Assembly: GCA_038225475.1 (NCBI GenBank) | Contig: JBBRRA010000009.1 | Span: forward strand, 25,078-89,077 | Direction: 5' to 3' | DNA: 64,000 nucleotides | DNA from: Polymorphobacter_B sp038225475 | GTDB taxonomy: Bacteria; Pseudomonadota; Alphaproteobacteria; Sphingomonadales; Sphingomonadaceae | In this document: piece after piece, positions 1-8,209 of the stretch | How the letters are laid out: each line of letters opens with the position of its first letter | How positions within the stretch are numbered: the stretch's first letter is position 1 | Made by a program: the position numbers and the translations under genes | The notes under the pieces: model-generated | The model's database searches: none | What the model was told of the DNA's origin: nothing | What the model saw: only the letters and a program-made list of their open reading frames with translations

Positions 1-1365
1 GCGATCCTGAGCGCGCTCGAGACGCGCATCGGCGACTTGCGGCTCGTGCTCGAAGTCGCGCAGCATCTCGGCGAGAACACCGTGCGCACCATCGCGATGG
101 ACGCGACCGACGGCCTGGTGCGCGGGCAGAGCGTCACCGACACCGGCTCGCAGATCCGCGTGCCGGTCGGCCCCGCCACGCTGGGCCGCATCCTGAACGT
201 CATCGGCGAGCCGATCGACGAGCGCGGGCCGGTCAACGCCGAGATCACCATGCCGATCCACGCCGAGGCCCCGCTGTTCATCGACCAGTCGACCGAATCG
301 AGCATCCTCGTCACCGGCATCAAGGTCATCGACCTGATCGCGCCCTATGCAAAGGGCGGCAAGATCGGGTTGTTCGGCGGCGCGGGCGTCGGCAAGACCG
401 TGCTGATCCAGGAGCTGATCAACAACATCGCCAAGGGCCACGGCGGCACGTCGGTGTTCGCCGGCGTCGGCGAGCGGACGCGCGAAGGCAACGACCTGTA
501 TCACGAGTTCCTCGAGGCCGGCGTCATCGCCAAGGATGCCGACGGCAACGCCACCAGCGAAGGCTCGAAGGTCGCGCTCGTCTATGGTCAGATGAACGAG
601 CCGCCGGGCGCGCGCGCGCGCGTCGCGCTGTCGGGGCTGACCAACGCCGAATATTTCCGCGACGTCGAGGGGCAGGACGTGCTGTTCTTCGTCGACAACA
701 TCTTCCGCTTCACCCAGGCAGGTTCGGAAGTGTCGGCACTGCTCGGCCGCATCCCGAGCGCGGTCGGTTATCAGCCGACGCTCGCCACCGACATGGGCCA
801 GCTGCAGGAGCGCATCACCTCGACCAACAAGGGGTCGATCACCTCGATCCAGGCAATCTATGTGCCCGCCGACGACTTGACCGACCCGGCGCCTGCCACG
901 TCGTTCGCCCACTTGGACGCGACGACGACGCTCAGCCGTTCGATCGCCGAGCTCGGCATCTATCCCGCCGTCGACCCGCTCGATTCGACCAGCCGCGTGC
1001 TCGAACCACGCACCGTCGGCGAGGAGCATTACGCGGTCGCGCGTTCGGTCCAGGAAGTGCTGCAAAAGTACAAGTCGTTGCAGGACATCATCGCCATTCT
1101 GGGCATGGATGAGCTGTCGGAAGACGACAAGCTGGTCGTCAGCCGCGCGCGCAAGGTGCAGCGCTTCCTTAGCCAGCCGTTCCATGTCGCCGAAATCTTC
1201 ACCGGCAGCCCCGGCGTCTTCGTCAACGTCGAGGACACGATCAAGGGCTTTAAGGCGATTGTCGCTGGCGAGTATGACCACCTGCCCGAAAACGCCTTTT
1301 ACATGGTCGGCACGATCGAGGACGCCGTCGCCAAGGGCAAGAAACTGGCGGCGGACGCAGCTTAA
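1..1365 (+). CDS. atpD: F1F0 ATP synthase subunit beta (5'-truncated by window edge)
   Basis: Catalytic beta subunit of F1, which makes ATP from ADP and Pi at the inner membrane using the proton gradient. The frame is open from base 1, so 454 residues are visible and only a short N-terminal piece of the usual ~480 is missing. Visible marks: Walker A GGAGVGKT (about 376-399), the catalytic GERTREGNDLY segment, VDNIFRFTQAGSEVSALLGR, and the C-terminal DELSEDD version of the DELSEED lever. atpC follows after a 96-bp gap with a GC-rich hairpin, the usual end of an atpHAGDC operon. Identity is certain; the true start lies outside the window. Confidence 0.98.
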   Translation, partial: AILSALETRIGDLRLVLEVAQHLGENTVRTIAMDATDGLVRGQSVTDTGSQIRVPVGPATLGRILNVIGEPIDERGPVNAEITMPIHAEAPLFIDQSTESSILVTGIKVIDLIAPYAKGGKIGLFGGAGVGKTVLIQELINNIAKGHGGTSVFAGVGERTREGNDLYHEFLEAGVIAKDADGNATSEGSKVALVYGQMNEPPGARARVALSGLTNAEYFRDVEGQDVLFFVDNIFRFTQAGSEVSALLGRIPSAVGYQPTLATDMGQLQERITSTNKGSITSIQAIYVPADDLTDPAPATSFAHLDATTTLSRSIAELGIYPAVDPLDSTSRVLEPRTVGEEHYAVARSVQEVLQKYKSLQDIIAILGMDELSEDDKLVVSRARKVQRFLSQPFHVAEIFTGSPGVFVNVEDTIKGFKAIVAGEYDHLPENAFYMVGTIEDAVAKGKKLAADAA

Positions 1366-1419
1366 GCAGGTTTCGGGGCGAGCGGGACTTCCGGTCGCAA
1401 ACTACCCCGCCCCTCCCCT

Positions 1420-1442
1420 CCCTCTCGCGCAAGGCGAGGGGG
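1420..1442. repeat. GC-rich hairpin between atpD and atpC
   Basis: A C/T-rich arm and a G/A-rich arm around TCGC-gcaag-GCGA form a stem of about nine pairs with G.T wobbles. The composition (runs of CCCCTCCC and GAGGGGGG) resembles the larger palindromic element between dnaJ and dnaK, so it may be a diverged copy of the same intergenic repeat. It could also stabilise or attenuate the atp mRNA before atpC. Confidence 0.5.
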
Positions 1443-1461
1443 GACGTAAGGTGACAGACAT

Positions 1462-1872
1462 ATGGCCGACACGCTCCATTTCGAACTCGTCTCGCCCGAA
1501 CGCCTGCTGCGTTCGGTCGACGTCTACATGGTTGTCGTTCCCGGCACCGAGGGCGACTTCGGCGTGCTCGCCGGTCATGCGCCGTTGATGTCGACCATCC
1601 GCCCCGGCGCGATCATGGTGTATCCGGCGTCGATGGACGATGTTCCCGAACGCATCTTCATCGACGGCGGCTTTGCCGAGGTCGGCAGCAACGGGCTGAC
1701 CATTCTTGCCGAAAGCGCGGTACCGGTCGGCGACATCGACGTCGAAGCGACCGCAGCCGGGCTCGCTGCGGCGCGCGACGCGCTGCGCAGCGCCAGCGGC
1801 GATGCGGCCATCGATGCTGCACAGGCGCGCGTCGACCGCTTCGAGGCGATGCAGGCGGCAGTGGTCAACTAG
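1462..1872 (+). CDS. atpC: F1F0 ATP synthase subunit epsilon
   Basis: 136-residue epsilon subunit, which couples the gamma stalk to the c-ring and inhibits ATP hydrolysis. The N-terminal beta-sandwich is recognisable (FELVSPERLL, then VVPGTEGDFGVLAGHAPLMSTIRPG), followed by an Ala-rich helical hairpin that ends in VDRFEAMQA. The ATG follows GGACGTAAGGTG, which can serve as a ribosome binding site. It directly follows atpD on the same strand, as in other alphaproteobacteria. The length is normal. Confidence 0.97.
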   Translation: MADTLHFELVSPERLLRSVDVYMVVVPGTEGDFGVLAGHAPLMSTIRPGAIMVYPASMDDVPERIFIDGGFAEVGSNGLTILAESAVPVGDIDVEATAAGLAAARDALRSASGDAAIDAAQARVDRFEAMQAAVVN

Positions 1873-1952
1873 GCGCAGCGGTTTCCAATGCTGTAACATT
1901 CCGGTAATATTGATAGTGTGTGACTTCGGGTGACGCAGGGAATCGATACGGA

Positions 1953-2777
1953 ATGAGCAATTGGACACTCGACGACATCGCCTGGCACCGCTTCGACGCG
2001 GCCGCCGTCGATGCCGACCTGCTCGCGGTGGTTAAAACCGCAGCGCTGGTCGAGGCGAACGCGGCGGACTATGTCGCCTATCTAACCGACGTCTTTGCCG
2101 GCGACACGGCGTTTCTGACGGCGATCGAGACGTGGGGCATCGAGGAGCAGCAGCACGGTGCCGCACTCGGTCGCTGGTCCGAGCTTGCCGATCCAGGGTT
2201 CGACTTTGCCGCCGCGCTGACGGCGTTTCGCGCGGGCTATCAGATTCCGCAGGGCGTCACGCAATCGATTCGCGGCAGCCGTACCGGTGAACTGGTCGCG
2301 CGGCAGGTGGTCGAAACCGGCACCTCGTCATTTTATTCAGCGATTCGCGATGCAACGTCGGAGCCGGTGCTGAAAGCCATTGCGGGGCGCATCGCGGCGG
2401 ACGAATTTGCGCACTACCGGCTGTTTGCGACGCATTTCGCGCGCTATCATGCCAGCGAGCCGCTGGCGCTGCCAACGCGCCTCAAGGTTGCCGCCACGCG
2501 GTTCGCCGAAGCCGAAGACGACGAACTCGGCTGGGCATGGTTTGCCGCAAATGTGCTGCCGAGCGACGCCGCCGCGGACTATGCAAGCCATGATTATCCG
2601 CACGAATATTGGCGGCGCGCGGTGCAGCTGTACCGCCGTCCGCACATCGACAATGCGGTGCGCATGATGCTCCGCGCCGTCGCATTGCGCCCCAATGGCG
2701 CGCTGTTCCGGATGACGTCGGCGTCGCTTTGGCGGCTGACGCAGTGGCGCGCCGCCGCGCTGGCAAAGGCCGCCTAG
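1953..2777 (+). CDS. Ferritin-like di-iron protein with acyl-ACP desaturase-type metal motifs
   Basis: 274 residues from an ATG preceded by AGGGAA; a GTG 33 bases upstream is less likely. The sequence carries a complete four-helix-bundle di-iron ligand set: Glu34, Glu65/His68 in WGIEEQQHG, Glu121, and Glu151/His154 in IAADEFAHY. The two ExxH motifs with their neighbours (W..EE..HG and I-A-A-D-E-x-x-H) match those of soluble acyl-ACP desaturases (EENRHG and DEKRHE), so a desaturase or other O2-activating oxidoreductase is the best guess; substrate unknown. No signal peptide. It stands alone after atpC, and an A/T-rich patch with TAATAT lies upstream. Its stop shares the bases CTAG with the stop of the convergent next gene. 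Confidence 0.6.
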   Translation: MSNWTLDDIAWHRFDAAAVDADLLAVVKTAALVEANAADYVAYLTDVFAGDTAFLTAIETWGIEEQQHGAALGRWSELADPGFDFAAALTAFRAGYQIPQGVTQSIRGSRTGELVARQVVETGTSSFYSAIRDATSEPVLKAIAGRIAADEFAHYRLFATHFARYHASEPLALPTRLKVAATRFAEAEDDELGWAWFAANVLPSDAAADYASHDYPHEYWRRAVQLYRRPHIDNAVRMMLRAVALRPNGALFRMTSASLWRLTQWRAAALAKAA

Positions 2778-3550
2778 CGCGCCGCCGGCTTGCGAAAGCG
2801 AAAGACGAAGCGGTCGGTCTGGCCGCGGATCGCGGGGTCGAACACCAGCTTCAGATGATCGTCGTTCAGATTGCCGAGCAGCGGCGACGCGGCTTCGAAC
2901 ACGAAACCGGCGCGCTCGAAATCGGCGCGCACCACCGCCGGATCGATCCGGTGCAGCGCATCGACGACCTTGCGCGTGTCGCCGCCGGGGTTGGCGACGT
3001 GATCGACAACGCCGACAATGCCGCCGGGACGCATCGCAGCGAAGATCGTTTTCAGGAACGCCGCCGGGTCCATCGCCGGAAAATGATACTTTTCGCTCGC
3101 CCAATAGGTGTCATGATACGTCAGGTGCATCAGCACGAAATCGAGGCTGGCGGGTGCAAAATGCCCATCGGCAGGCATCGCCGCAACCAGGCTGACGGTC
3201 GGCACGCGCGCGGTCAGCGCTTTCCATGCATCGATCGCGCCGGGCTGCGCCAGGAACGGCGGCGGCTCGAGCGCAACCACCGTGCCGTGTGAACCGATCG
3301 CGTTGCCGATGATTTCGGAATAATAGCCCGACCCCGCCATCACATCGAGCACATGGTCGCCGCGCCGCAGGCCGAGGAATTTGAGCACCTCGACCGGCTT
3401 GCGCCCCGCATCGAGCTTGATCGCATCGGCGGGGCGGTCGGTCATCGCCACCGCAGGCACGATGCCCGGCGGCGACCCCGGCGGGGGTTCGGCAGCGGCG
3501 AGCGGGGCGGCAGCGAACAGCGCGGCGGCAAACAGCAGGCGAAGCGACAT
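2774..3550 (-). CDS. Exported class I SAM methyltransferase-like protein (COG4798 type)
   Basis: 258 residues. The start at 3550 is chosen because AAGGGG precedes it and because it opens with a clear signal peptide (MSLRLLFAAALFAAAPLAAAE). The mature part has a Rossmann methyltransferase core with motif I HVLDVMAGSGYYSEIIG, an acidic loop VVALEP, and a motif near FVLMHLTYHDTYW. Methylation of an unknown substrate is inferred. Export is odd, since SAM is cytoplasmic; the protein may have lost catalysis or act before export. It converges on the di-iron protein gene. Smr lies 61 bp upstream on the same strand. Confidence 0.7.
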   Translation of the reverse strand: MSLRLLFAAALFAAAPLAAAEPPPGSPPGIVPAVAMTDRPADAIKLDAGRKPVEVLKFLGLRRGDHVLDVMAGSGYYSEIIGNAIGSHGTVVALEPPPFLAQPGAIDAWKALTARVPTVSLVAAMPADGHFAPASLDFVLMHLTYHDTYWASEKYHFPAMDPAAFLKTIFAAMRPGGIVGVVDHVANPGGDTRKVVDALHRIDPAVVRADFERAGFVFEAASPLLGNLNDDHLKLVFDPAIRGQTDRFVFRFRKPAAR

Positions 3551-3611
3551 CGGCAGCCCCTTTAACAAACGATGCGCCGACGATAAGCGCGTCGCGGCAT
3601 CGGCGCCAGCC

Positions 3612-4142
3612 TCAGCGGCGGCGCAGAATGACATACCATGCGCCGCCGCCGCCGTGCCGCGGGTGCGCGGGGCGGAGGGCGGCGATATACGGGCGCAGCG
3701 CCGCGTCCTGCAGCCAGTCGCGCAGGCTGGCGCGGATCACGCCGCGCGGGCGGTCGCCGTCATCGGTGCTGCGCGCGCCCTTGCCGGTGATGACGAGCAG
3801 CACGCGCAGCCCGCTAAGCGCGGCGTCGGCGATGCAGGCCTGCAGCAGCGCATGCGCCTGAGCCCGCGCATAGCCGTGCAGATCGAGCGTGAAATCGGGC
3901 TCGAGCCGCCCGGTACGCACCTTGCGGTCCCAGCCGCCGTCGAGCGTCGCGGCATCGACTGCGACGCGGTTTGCGGCGGGCGCGCGCTTGGGCGGCGGTG
4001 CCGGTTCGGGCGATCGCGGGCTGTTCGACGCGGGCGGGCGCGGCGCGGGGGCGGCGAGCGGGCGCGTCCGCCCCGGCAGCGGGCGCACCGAGGCGGCAAC
4101 GCGCGCCCAAAGCGCACTTTCTTCGGGGCCAAGGCGGCGCAT
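3612..4142 (-). CDS. Smr (MutS2 C-terminal type) domain protein
   Basis: 176 residues. The N-terminal third is a Pro/Ala/Arg-rich linker; the C-terminal part is an Smr domain with the signature LDLHGYARAQAHALL and the LLVITGKGARS loop, associated with nicking endonuclease or RNA-binding activity. The ATG overlaps the stop of mltA (TAATG), so the two are translationally coupled. The order Tim44-like, mltA, smr is recurrent in sphingomonads. The precise substrate is unknown. Confidence 0.85.
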   Translation of the reverse strand: MRRLGPEESALWARVAASVRPLPGRTRPLAAPAPRPPASNSPRSPEPAPPPKRAPAANRVAVDAATLDGGWDRKVRTGRLEPDFTLDLHGYARAQAHALLQACIADAALSGLRVLLVITGKGARSTDDGDRPRGVIRASLRDWLQDAALRPYIAALRPAHPRHGGGGAWYVILRRR

Positions 4143-5290
4143 TATCCGGTGACGCGCCGCGCGGCAGCGAGCGGGATCAGCAGCGTCGTGCTGCCCGTCG
4201 CGGTGATCCCGCCCGCCACCGCACCCGCCGCATCGCCACTGCCGCGAAACAGGTCGAGCCGGTTGGCGCCCTTGATCGCGCCGCCGGTATCCTGTGCCAC
4301 CATCATCCGGCGCAGCGCCGCGCCGCCGACGGTCGATTCGAGCCACAACGGGCCGCCCAACGGCACGAAGCGCGGGTCGGCAGCGACGCTGACTTCGGCG
4401 GTGAGCGGCACGCCGAGCGCGCCCGGCGGCCCGGCATCGGGCGGCAGCGTCAGCGCGCGGAAAAACACCTTGCTGCGGTTTTCGCGCAGCAGGTCGCGCG
4501 CTTCGGCCGGGTGCGCGCGCATCCAGCCGATGATGCCCGCCATTGTCGCCTGCCCGGGGGCGAGCGCGTTACGGTCGCGCAGCCGCTTGCCGATCGCCGT
4601 GTACGGCAGCCCGTTCTGCCCGTCATACCCGACGCGGAGCACGCTGCCGTCGGGCAATCGCAACCGGCCCGAACCCTGAATTTCGAGGAAAAACGCCGCA
4701 TAGGCATCCGCCGCCCACGCCAGTTCGAGCCCGCGGCCGGCAAGCGCGCCGTCGTCGATCGCGCCGCGGTCCGGATAGGGCACCAGACGCCGGTCATCGA
4801 CCCGTCCGCGGATGCGCTTGCCCTCCAGCGCGAGATCGAACTGGCCGAGATCGGCCTCGACCGGATCGGGCGGGCGGCGATACAGCGGGACGCGGTAGCC
4901 CGGCGCGCGGGTCCGCGACGCGGCAAGCTCGGGCTCGTAATAACCCGTGTTGAGCCCGCGACCGTCGGCAACGCGGACGGCGACGAAATACCGCGTGAAA
5001 AACCGGCGCGCGTCGGTGGTATCGGCGGCGGCGCTGCACGGTTCGGCCCAGTCGCCGGGCTGTGTAAGCCCGCTGGCATCGATGCGCTTGAGCAGCGCCG
5101 GGCAGCCTTGGCGGAACGCGCCGAGCGCGGCTTCGGCACCGTCGAGCGGTGGCATCGCGGCGCGCTGCACGCCCGCGGAAAGCGCATTGGAGACGGGCAG
5201 ACCCGGAGTTTGACGCACCGGGAGGACCGGTTGGCGGGTCGCGCAGCCGGCGAGCAGCAGCGCTGCCGTCAGCGCCGCGCGGGCGCTCAC
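4142..5290 (-). CDS. mltA: Membrane-bound lytic murein transglycosylase A
   Basis: 382 residues. MltA cleaves the MurNAc-GlcNAc bond of peptidoglycan and leaves anhydro ends. The GTG at 5290 overlaps the upstream stop (GTGA) and opens a lipoprotein signal ending in LLLAGC, so the enzyme should be anchored to a membrane facing the periplasm. Family marks: GYYEPELAASRTR, the LEIQGSGRLRLPDG loop, RVGYDGQNGLPYTAIG, and the C-terminal 3D domain VAQDTGGAIKGANRLDLFRG, which holds the catalytic Asp. Flanked by Tim44-like and Smr genes in one operon. Confidence 0.93.
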   Translation of the reverse strand: MSARAALTAALLLAGCATRQPVLPVRQTPGLPVSNALSAGVQRAAMPPLDGAEAALGAFRQGCPALLKRIDASGLTQPGDWAEPCSAAADTTDARRFFTRYFVAVRVADGRGLNTGYYEPELAASRTRAPGYRVPLYRRPPDPVEADLGQFDLALEGKRIRGRVDDRRLVPYPDRGAIDDGALAGRGLELAWAADAYAAFFLEIQGSGRLRLPDGSVLRVGYDGQNGLPYTAIGKRLRDRNALAPGQATMAGIIGWMRAHPAEARDLLRENRSKVFFRALTLPPDAGPPGALGVPLTAEVSVAADPRFVPLGGPLWLESTVGGAALRRMMVAQDTGGAIKGANRLDLFRGSGDAAGAVAGGITATGSTTLLIPLAAARRVTG

Positions 5291-5907
5291 GCCTCGGCGT
5301 CGGTGGCGATCAACAACCAGGCGGGGTCGGACGAGCCGATGTGGCGGCTGAACGTCCACACATCGCGGTTCGACGCCGCAGGCGCGTCGCTGCTGGCGAT
5401 TTGCGCATCGAACGCCACGGTGACTTCGGCCATCTGGCCGATCATCTGCGCCACCGTCAGATTAGCCGAATCGATCTTGACCAGCCGATTCGGGATCGCG
5501 GTTGCGCCGCGCTGCTCGATCGCCCGGCCGAACTGATGCAACACTTCGTCTGAAACCAGTCCCTCCATCGCCGACGCATCCGCCGCCCAGAATGCCTCGA
5601 GCACCAAGCGGTACGCGGCCTGCGCGCCGGTCAGGAATTTTGCCGGATCGAAACTGCCATCGGCATCGGCAAGCTTTTGCAGCGCCGGGGCCAAGGTCGC
5701 GTCGGTACCGGCGGGAACCGCGACGATGCCGCGCGGGCGCGTCGGCTGGAACGCAGCGGGCGAGTTGACGACGTCGCCGGGAACCACACCGGTCACGGGC
5801 TTTTCATGGCCCGTCCGTTTGCCGAGCACGCTGACGAGGCGCAGCCCGATGAAACCGGCGAGCATCGCCAGCAACAGTATTTCGATCCAGGTTCCGCTGT
5901 CGGACAT
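5287..5907 (-). CDS. Tim44-like domain protein (TimA family)
   Basis: 206 residues. One N-terminal membrane helix (about 9-28, WIEILLLAMLAGFIGLRLVS) is followed by a linker and a C-terminal Tim44-like domain from about residue 75 (FLTGAQAAYRLVLEAFWAADASAME...), the fold of the mitochondrial import motor anchor. Bacterial homologues are thought to act at the inner membrane; the function is not settled. It is first gene of the operon with mltA and smr, and divergent from secB. A GAGG site precedes the ATG by eight bases. Confidence 0.85.
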   Translation of the reverse strand: MSDSGTWIEILLLAMLAGFIGLRLVSVLGKRTGHEKPVTGVVPGDVVNSPAAFQPTRPRGIVAVPAGTDATLAPALQKLADADGSFDPAKFLTGAQAAYRLVLEAFWAADASAMEGLVSDEVLHQFGRAIEQRGATAIPNRLVKIDSANLTVAQMIGQMAEVTVAFDAQIASSDAPAASNRDVWTFSRHIGSSDPAWLLIATDAEA

Positions 5908-6087
5908 TACACACGCCTCGGGCTTGACCGCGACACCTTAGCAAGCTGCCGCGCTGCGGTCCATCACGCGCCGCACCCCTGTGACATAGGCGGCGCGCGC
6001 GGCGATGCAAGCGTCGCCTTGCGCACACGCCACCCGAATGATAGCGGCACCGGCATCTTTATCCAGCCACAGAAAGCGATCCACGAC

Positions 6088-6591
6088 ATGGCCGACGAGA
6101 CCCAGGGGCAAGACCTGCCCGCCACCAACGGCCTCGATGAAGCCGCGCTGAGCGCCCCGCAGGTCGGCATCCTGACGCAATATGTGAAGGACCTGTCGTT
6201 CGAGAACCCCAACGCCCCCGCGTCGCTGCAGTCGGAAAGCGCGCCGCGCATCGAAATCAACGTCAACGTCAACGCGCGCCGCGCTGGGGACGACATCTAT
6301 GAAGTCGAAATCAAGATCGAGGCGCGCGCGTTTGCCGACGACAAGACCGCGTTCGTTGTCGACCTGCTGTATGCCGGGCTGTTCGGGCTGCGCAATATTC
6401 CGGCCGAAGCGCTCGAGCCGTTCCTGATCGTCGAGGCACCGCGCCTGCTGTTCCCGTTCGCGCGGCGGATTGTTGCCGATGCGACGCGTGACGGCGGTTT
6501 CCCGCCGCTGATGCTCGAGCCGATCGATTTCGGCGCATTGTACATGGCGCAGCAGGAGCGCGGCCAGCAGGGCGCGGCGGCGGTCAACTGA
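6088..6591 (+). CDS. secB: Protein-export chaperone SecB
   Basis: 167 residues. SecB is a cytosolic tetrameric chaperone that holds preproteins unfolded and hands them to SecA. Visible signature: YVKDLSFENPNAP, the strand IEINVNVNARR, EVEIKIEARA, and the helical segment FPFARRIVADATRDGGFPPLMLEPIDF. The ATG was chosen because homology begins just after it; an open frame continues upstream. It is divergent from the Tim44-like gene, a frequent pairing in this group that places export functions together. Confidence 0.95.
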   Translation: MADETQGQDLPATNGLDEAALSAPQVGILTQYVKDLSFENPNAPASLQSESAPRIEINVNVNARRAGDDIYEVEIKIEARAFADDKTAFVVDLLYAGLFGLRNIPAEALEPFLIVEAPRLLFPFARRIVADATRDGGFPPLMLEPIDFGALYMAQQERGQQGAAAVN

Positions 6592-6628
6592 CCTTGGCCC
6601 GGCCCGCTCCGGCAGCGGGGAGCAGCCC

Positions 6629-8209
6629 ATGTCGCTAGTCCGCGCCACCGCCACCATCGGCGGGTTGACGCTGATCAGCCGCGTGCTCGGCTTTATCCGC
6701 GACATGCTGTTCGCGCAGTTCGTCGGGGCGGGGTTGGCGTCGGACTGTTTCCTGATCGCCTTCCGGCTGCCGAACCTGTTTCGCGCGCTGTTTGCCGAGG
6801 GTGCTTTTTCGGCGGCATTCGTGCCGATGTTCAGCCGCACGCTGGGTGAGAACGACGGCGAGCTCGGCGCGGGGCGGGCGTTTGCCGAAGAAGTCCTGGC
6901 GGTGTTGCTACCGGTGCTGCTGGTGTTTACCGCCGCGATGATCGTCTTTGCGTGGCCGGTGGTGTGGCTGCTAACCGGCGGGTTTCCGGGCGCTTCGCCC
7001 GAAAAGTTCGGGTTGGCGGTCGAGTTCACCAAAATCACATTTCCCTATCTGCTGATGATTTCGCTGGTGTCGCTGCTCGGCGGCATCCTGAATTCGATCG
7101 GGCGGTTCTGGGTCAATGCCGCGGCACCGATCCTGCTCAATGTCGCGCTGATCGCGGCGCTGCTGTTGTTCCACGGCCATAGCGACGTCTATAGCGCGCG
7201 GCTGCAATCGGCGGCGGTCAGCGTTGCGGGCGTGCTGCAGTTCGTCTGGCTGCTCTGGGCGTGCCACCGCGCCAAGATCGACCTGCGGCTGCGGCTGCCA
7301 AGGTTGACGCCGAAGGTGCACGCGCTGCTGCGGCTGGTGGGTCCGGCAGCGGTCGGCGCGGGGGCGGTGCAGTTCAACCTGCTGATTTCGACGGCGCTGG
7401 CGGCGCGGTTCCTCGGCGAGGGTGCGGTCTCGTATCTGTATTACGCCGACCGGCTCAACCAGCTGCCGCTCGGGCTGGTCGGCATCGGCGTCGGCACCGC
7501 GCTGCTGCCGACGCTGGCGCGGCAGCTTGGGGCAAAGCAGGACGCGGTCGCGCTGCACACGCAAAACCGTGCAGTCGAGATCGTGCTGCTGCTGACGCTG
7601 CCGGCCGCCGCCGCGCTGGTGGCAAGCGCGCTGCCGATCATCGCGACCTTGCTCGAACATGGGCGTTTCGGTCACGCCGATACCGTCCGGACCGCCGCCG
7701 TGCTGGCAGCATTTTCGCTGGGGTTGCCGGCGTATGTGCTCATCAAGGTGCTGACGCCGGGCTTCCATGCGCGGTCGGATACGCGCACACCGGTGCGGAT
7801 CGCGATGCTGTCGATGCTGGTCAACCTCGTCGGTAATCTCGTGTTGATCTGGCCGCTGGGCTATGTCGGCATCGCGTTGTCGACGGCGGTGGCGGCGTGG
7901 CTCAACGCGGGGCTGCTGTACCGGACGCTGCACCGGCGCGGTCAGTTCGGCATCGATGCGCGGCTGCGTAGATCGGCCCCGCGGCTGCTGCTTGCGACCG
8001 CGGCGATGGTCGGCGTGCTGCTGATCGCCAACCGGATCGTCGCGCCCTATATGGCAGCGCATCTGATCGAGCGCATCGTCGCGCTGACGCTGCTGGTCAG
8101 TGTTGGCGGGGCGGTTTATGTCGGCGTCGCGGCCGCCCTCGGGGCATTTTCGCTCGCCGATATCAAGGCGCAGCTGACGCGGCGTCACCAGCCAGGGCGA
8201 GTTACATGA
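6629..8209 (+). CDS. murJ: Lipid II flippase MurJ
   Basis: 526 residues, of usual length. This MOP-superfamily membrane protein moves lipid II across the inner membrane for peptidoglycan synthesis. It has about 14 hydrophobic segments and the family opening RATATIGGLTLISRVLGFIR, the NLFRALFAEGAFSAAFVP loop, and PFKVLTPGF-like ALIKVLTPGFHAR region. ATG lies 38 bases after secB. The stop overlaps the trpS start (ATGA). Confidence 0.96.
   Translation: MSLVRATATIGGLTLISRVLGFIRDMLFAQFVGAGLASDCFLIAFRLPNLFRALFAEGAFSAAFVPMFSRTLGENDGELGAGRAFAEEVLAVLLPVLLVFTAAMIVFAWPVVWLLTGGFPGASPEKFGLAVEFTKITFPYLLMISLVSLLGGILNSIGRFWVNAAAPILLNVALIAALLLFHGHSDVYSARLQSAAVSVAGVLQFVWLLWACHRAKIDLRLRLPRLTPKVHALLRLVGPAAVGAGAVQFNLLISTALAARFLGEGAVSYLYYADRLNQLPLGLVGIGVGTALLPTLARQLGAKQDAVALHTQNRAVEIVLLLTLPAAAALVASALPIIATLLEHGRFGHADTVRTAAVLAAFSLGLPAYVLIKVLTPGFHARSDTRTPVRIAMLSMLVNLVGNLVLIWPLGYVGIALSTAVAAWLNAGLLYRTLHRRGQFGIDARLRRSAPRLLLATAAMVGVLLIANRIVAPYMAAHLIERIVALTLLVSVGGAVYVGVAAALGAFSLADIKAQLTRRHQPGRVT

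Noticed and set aside
6971..8188. A 405-codon minus-strand frame
   Set aside because: It is antisense to murJ and reads as Arg/Gln-rich low-complexity protein with no family features.
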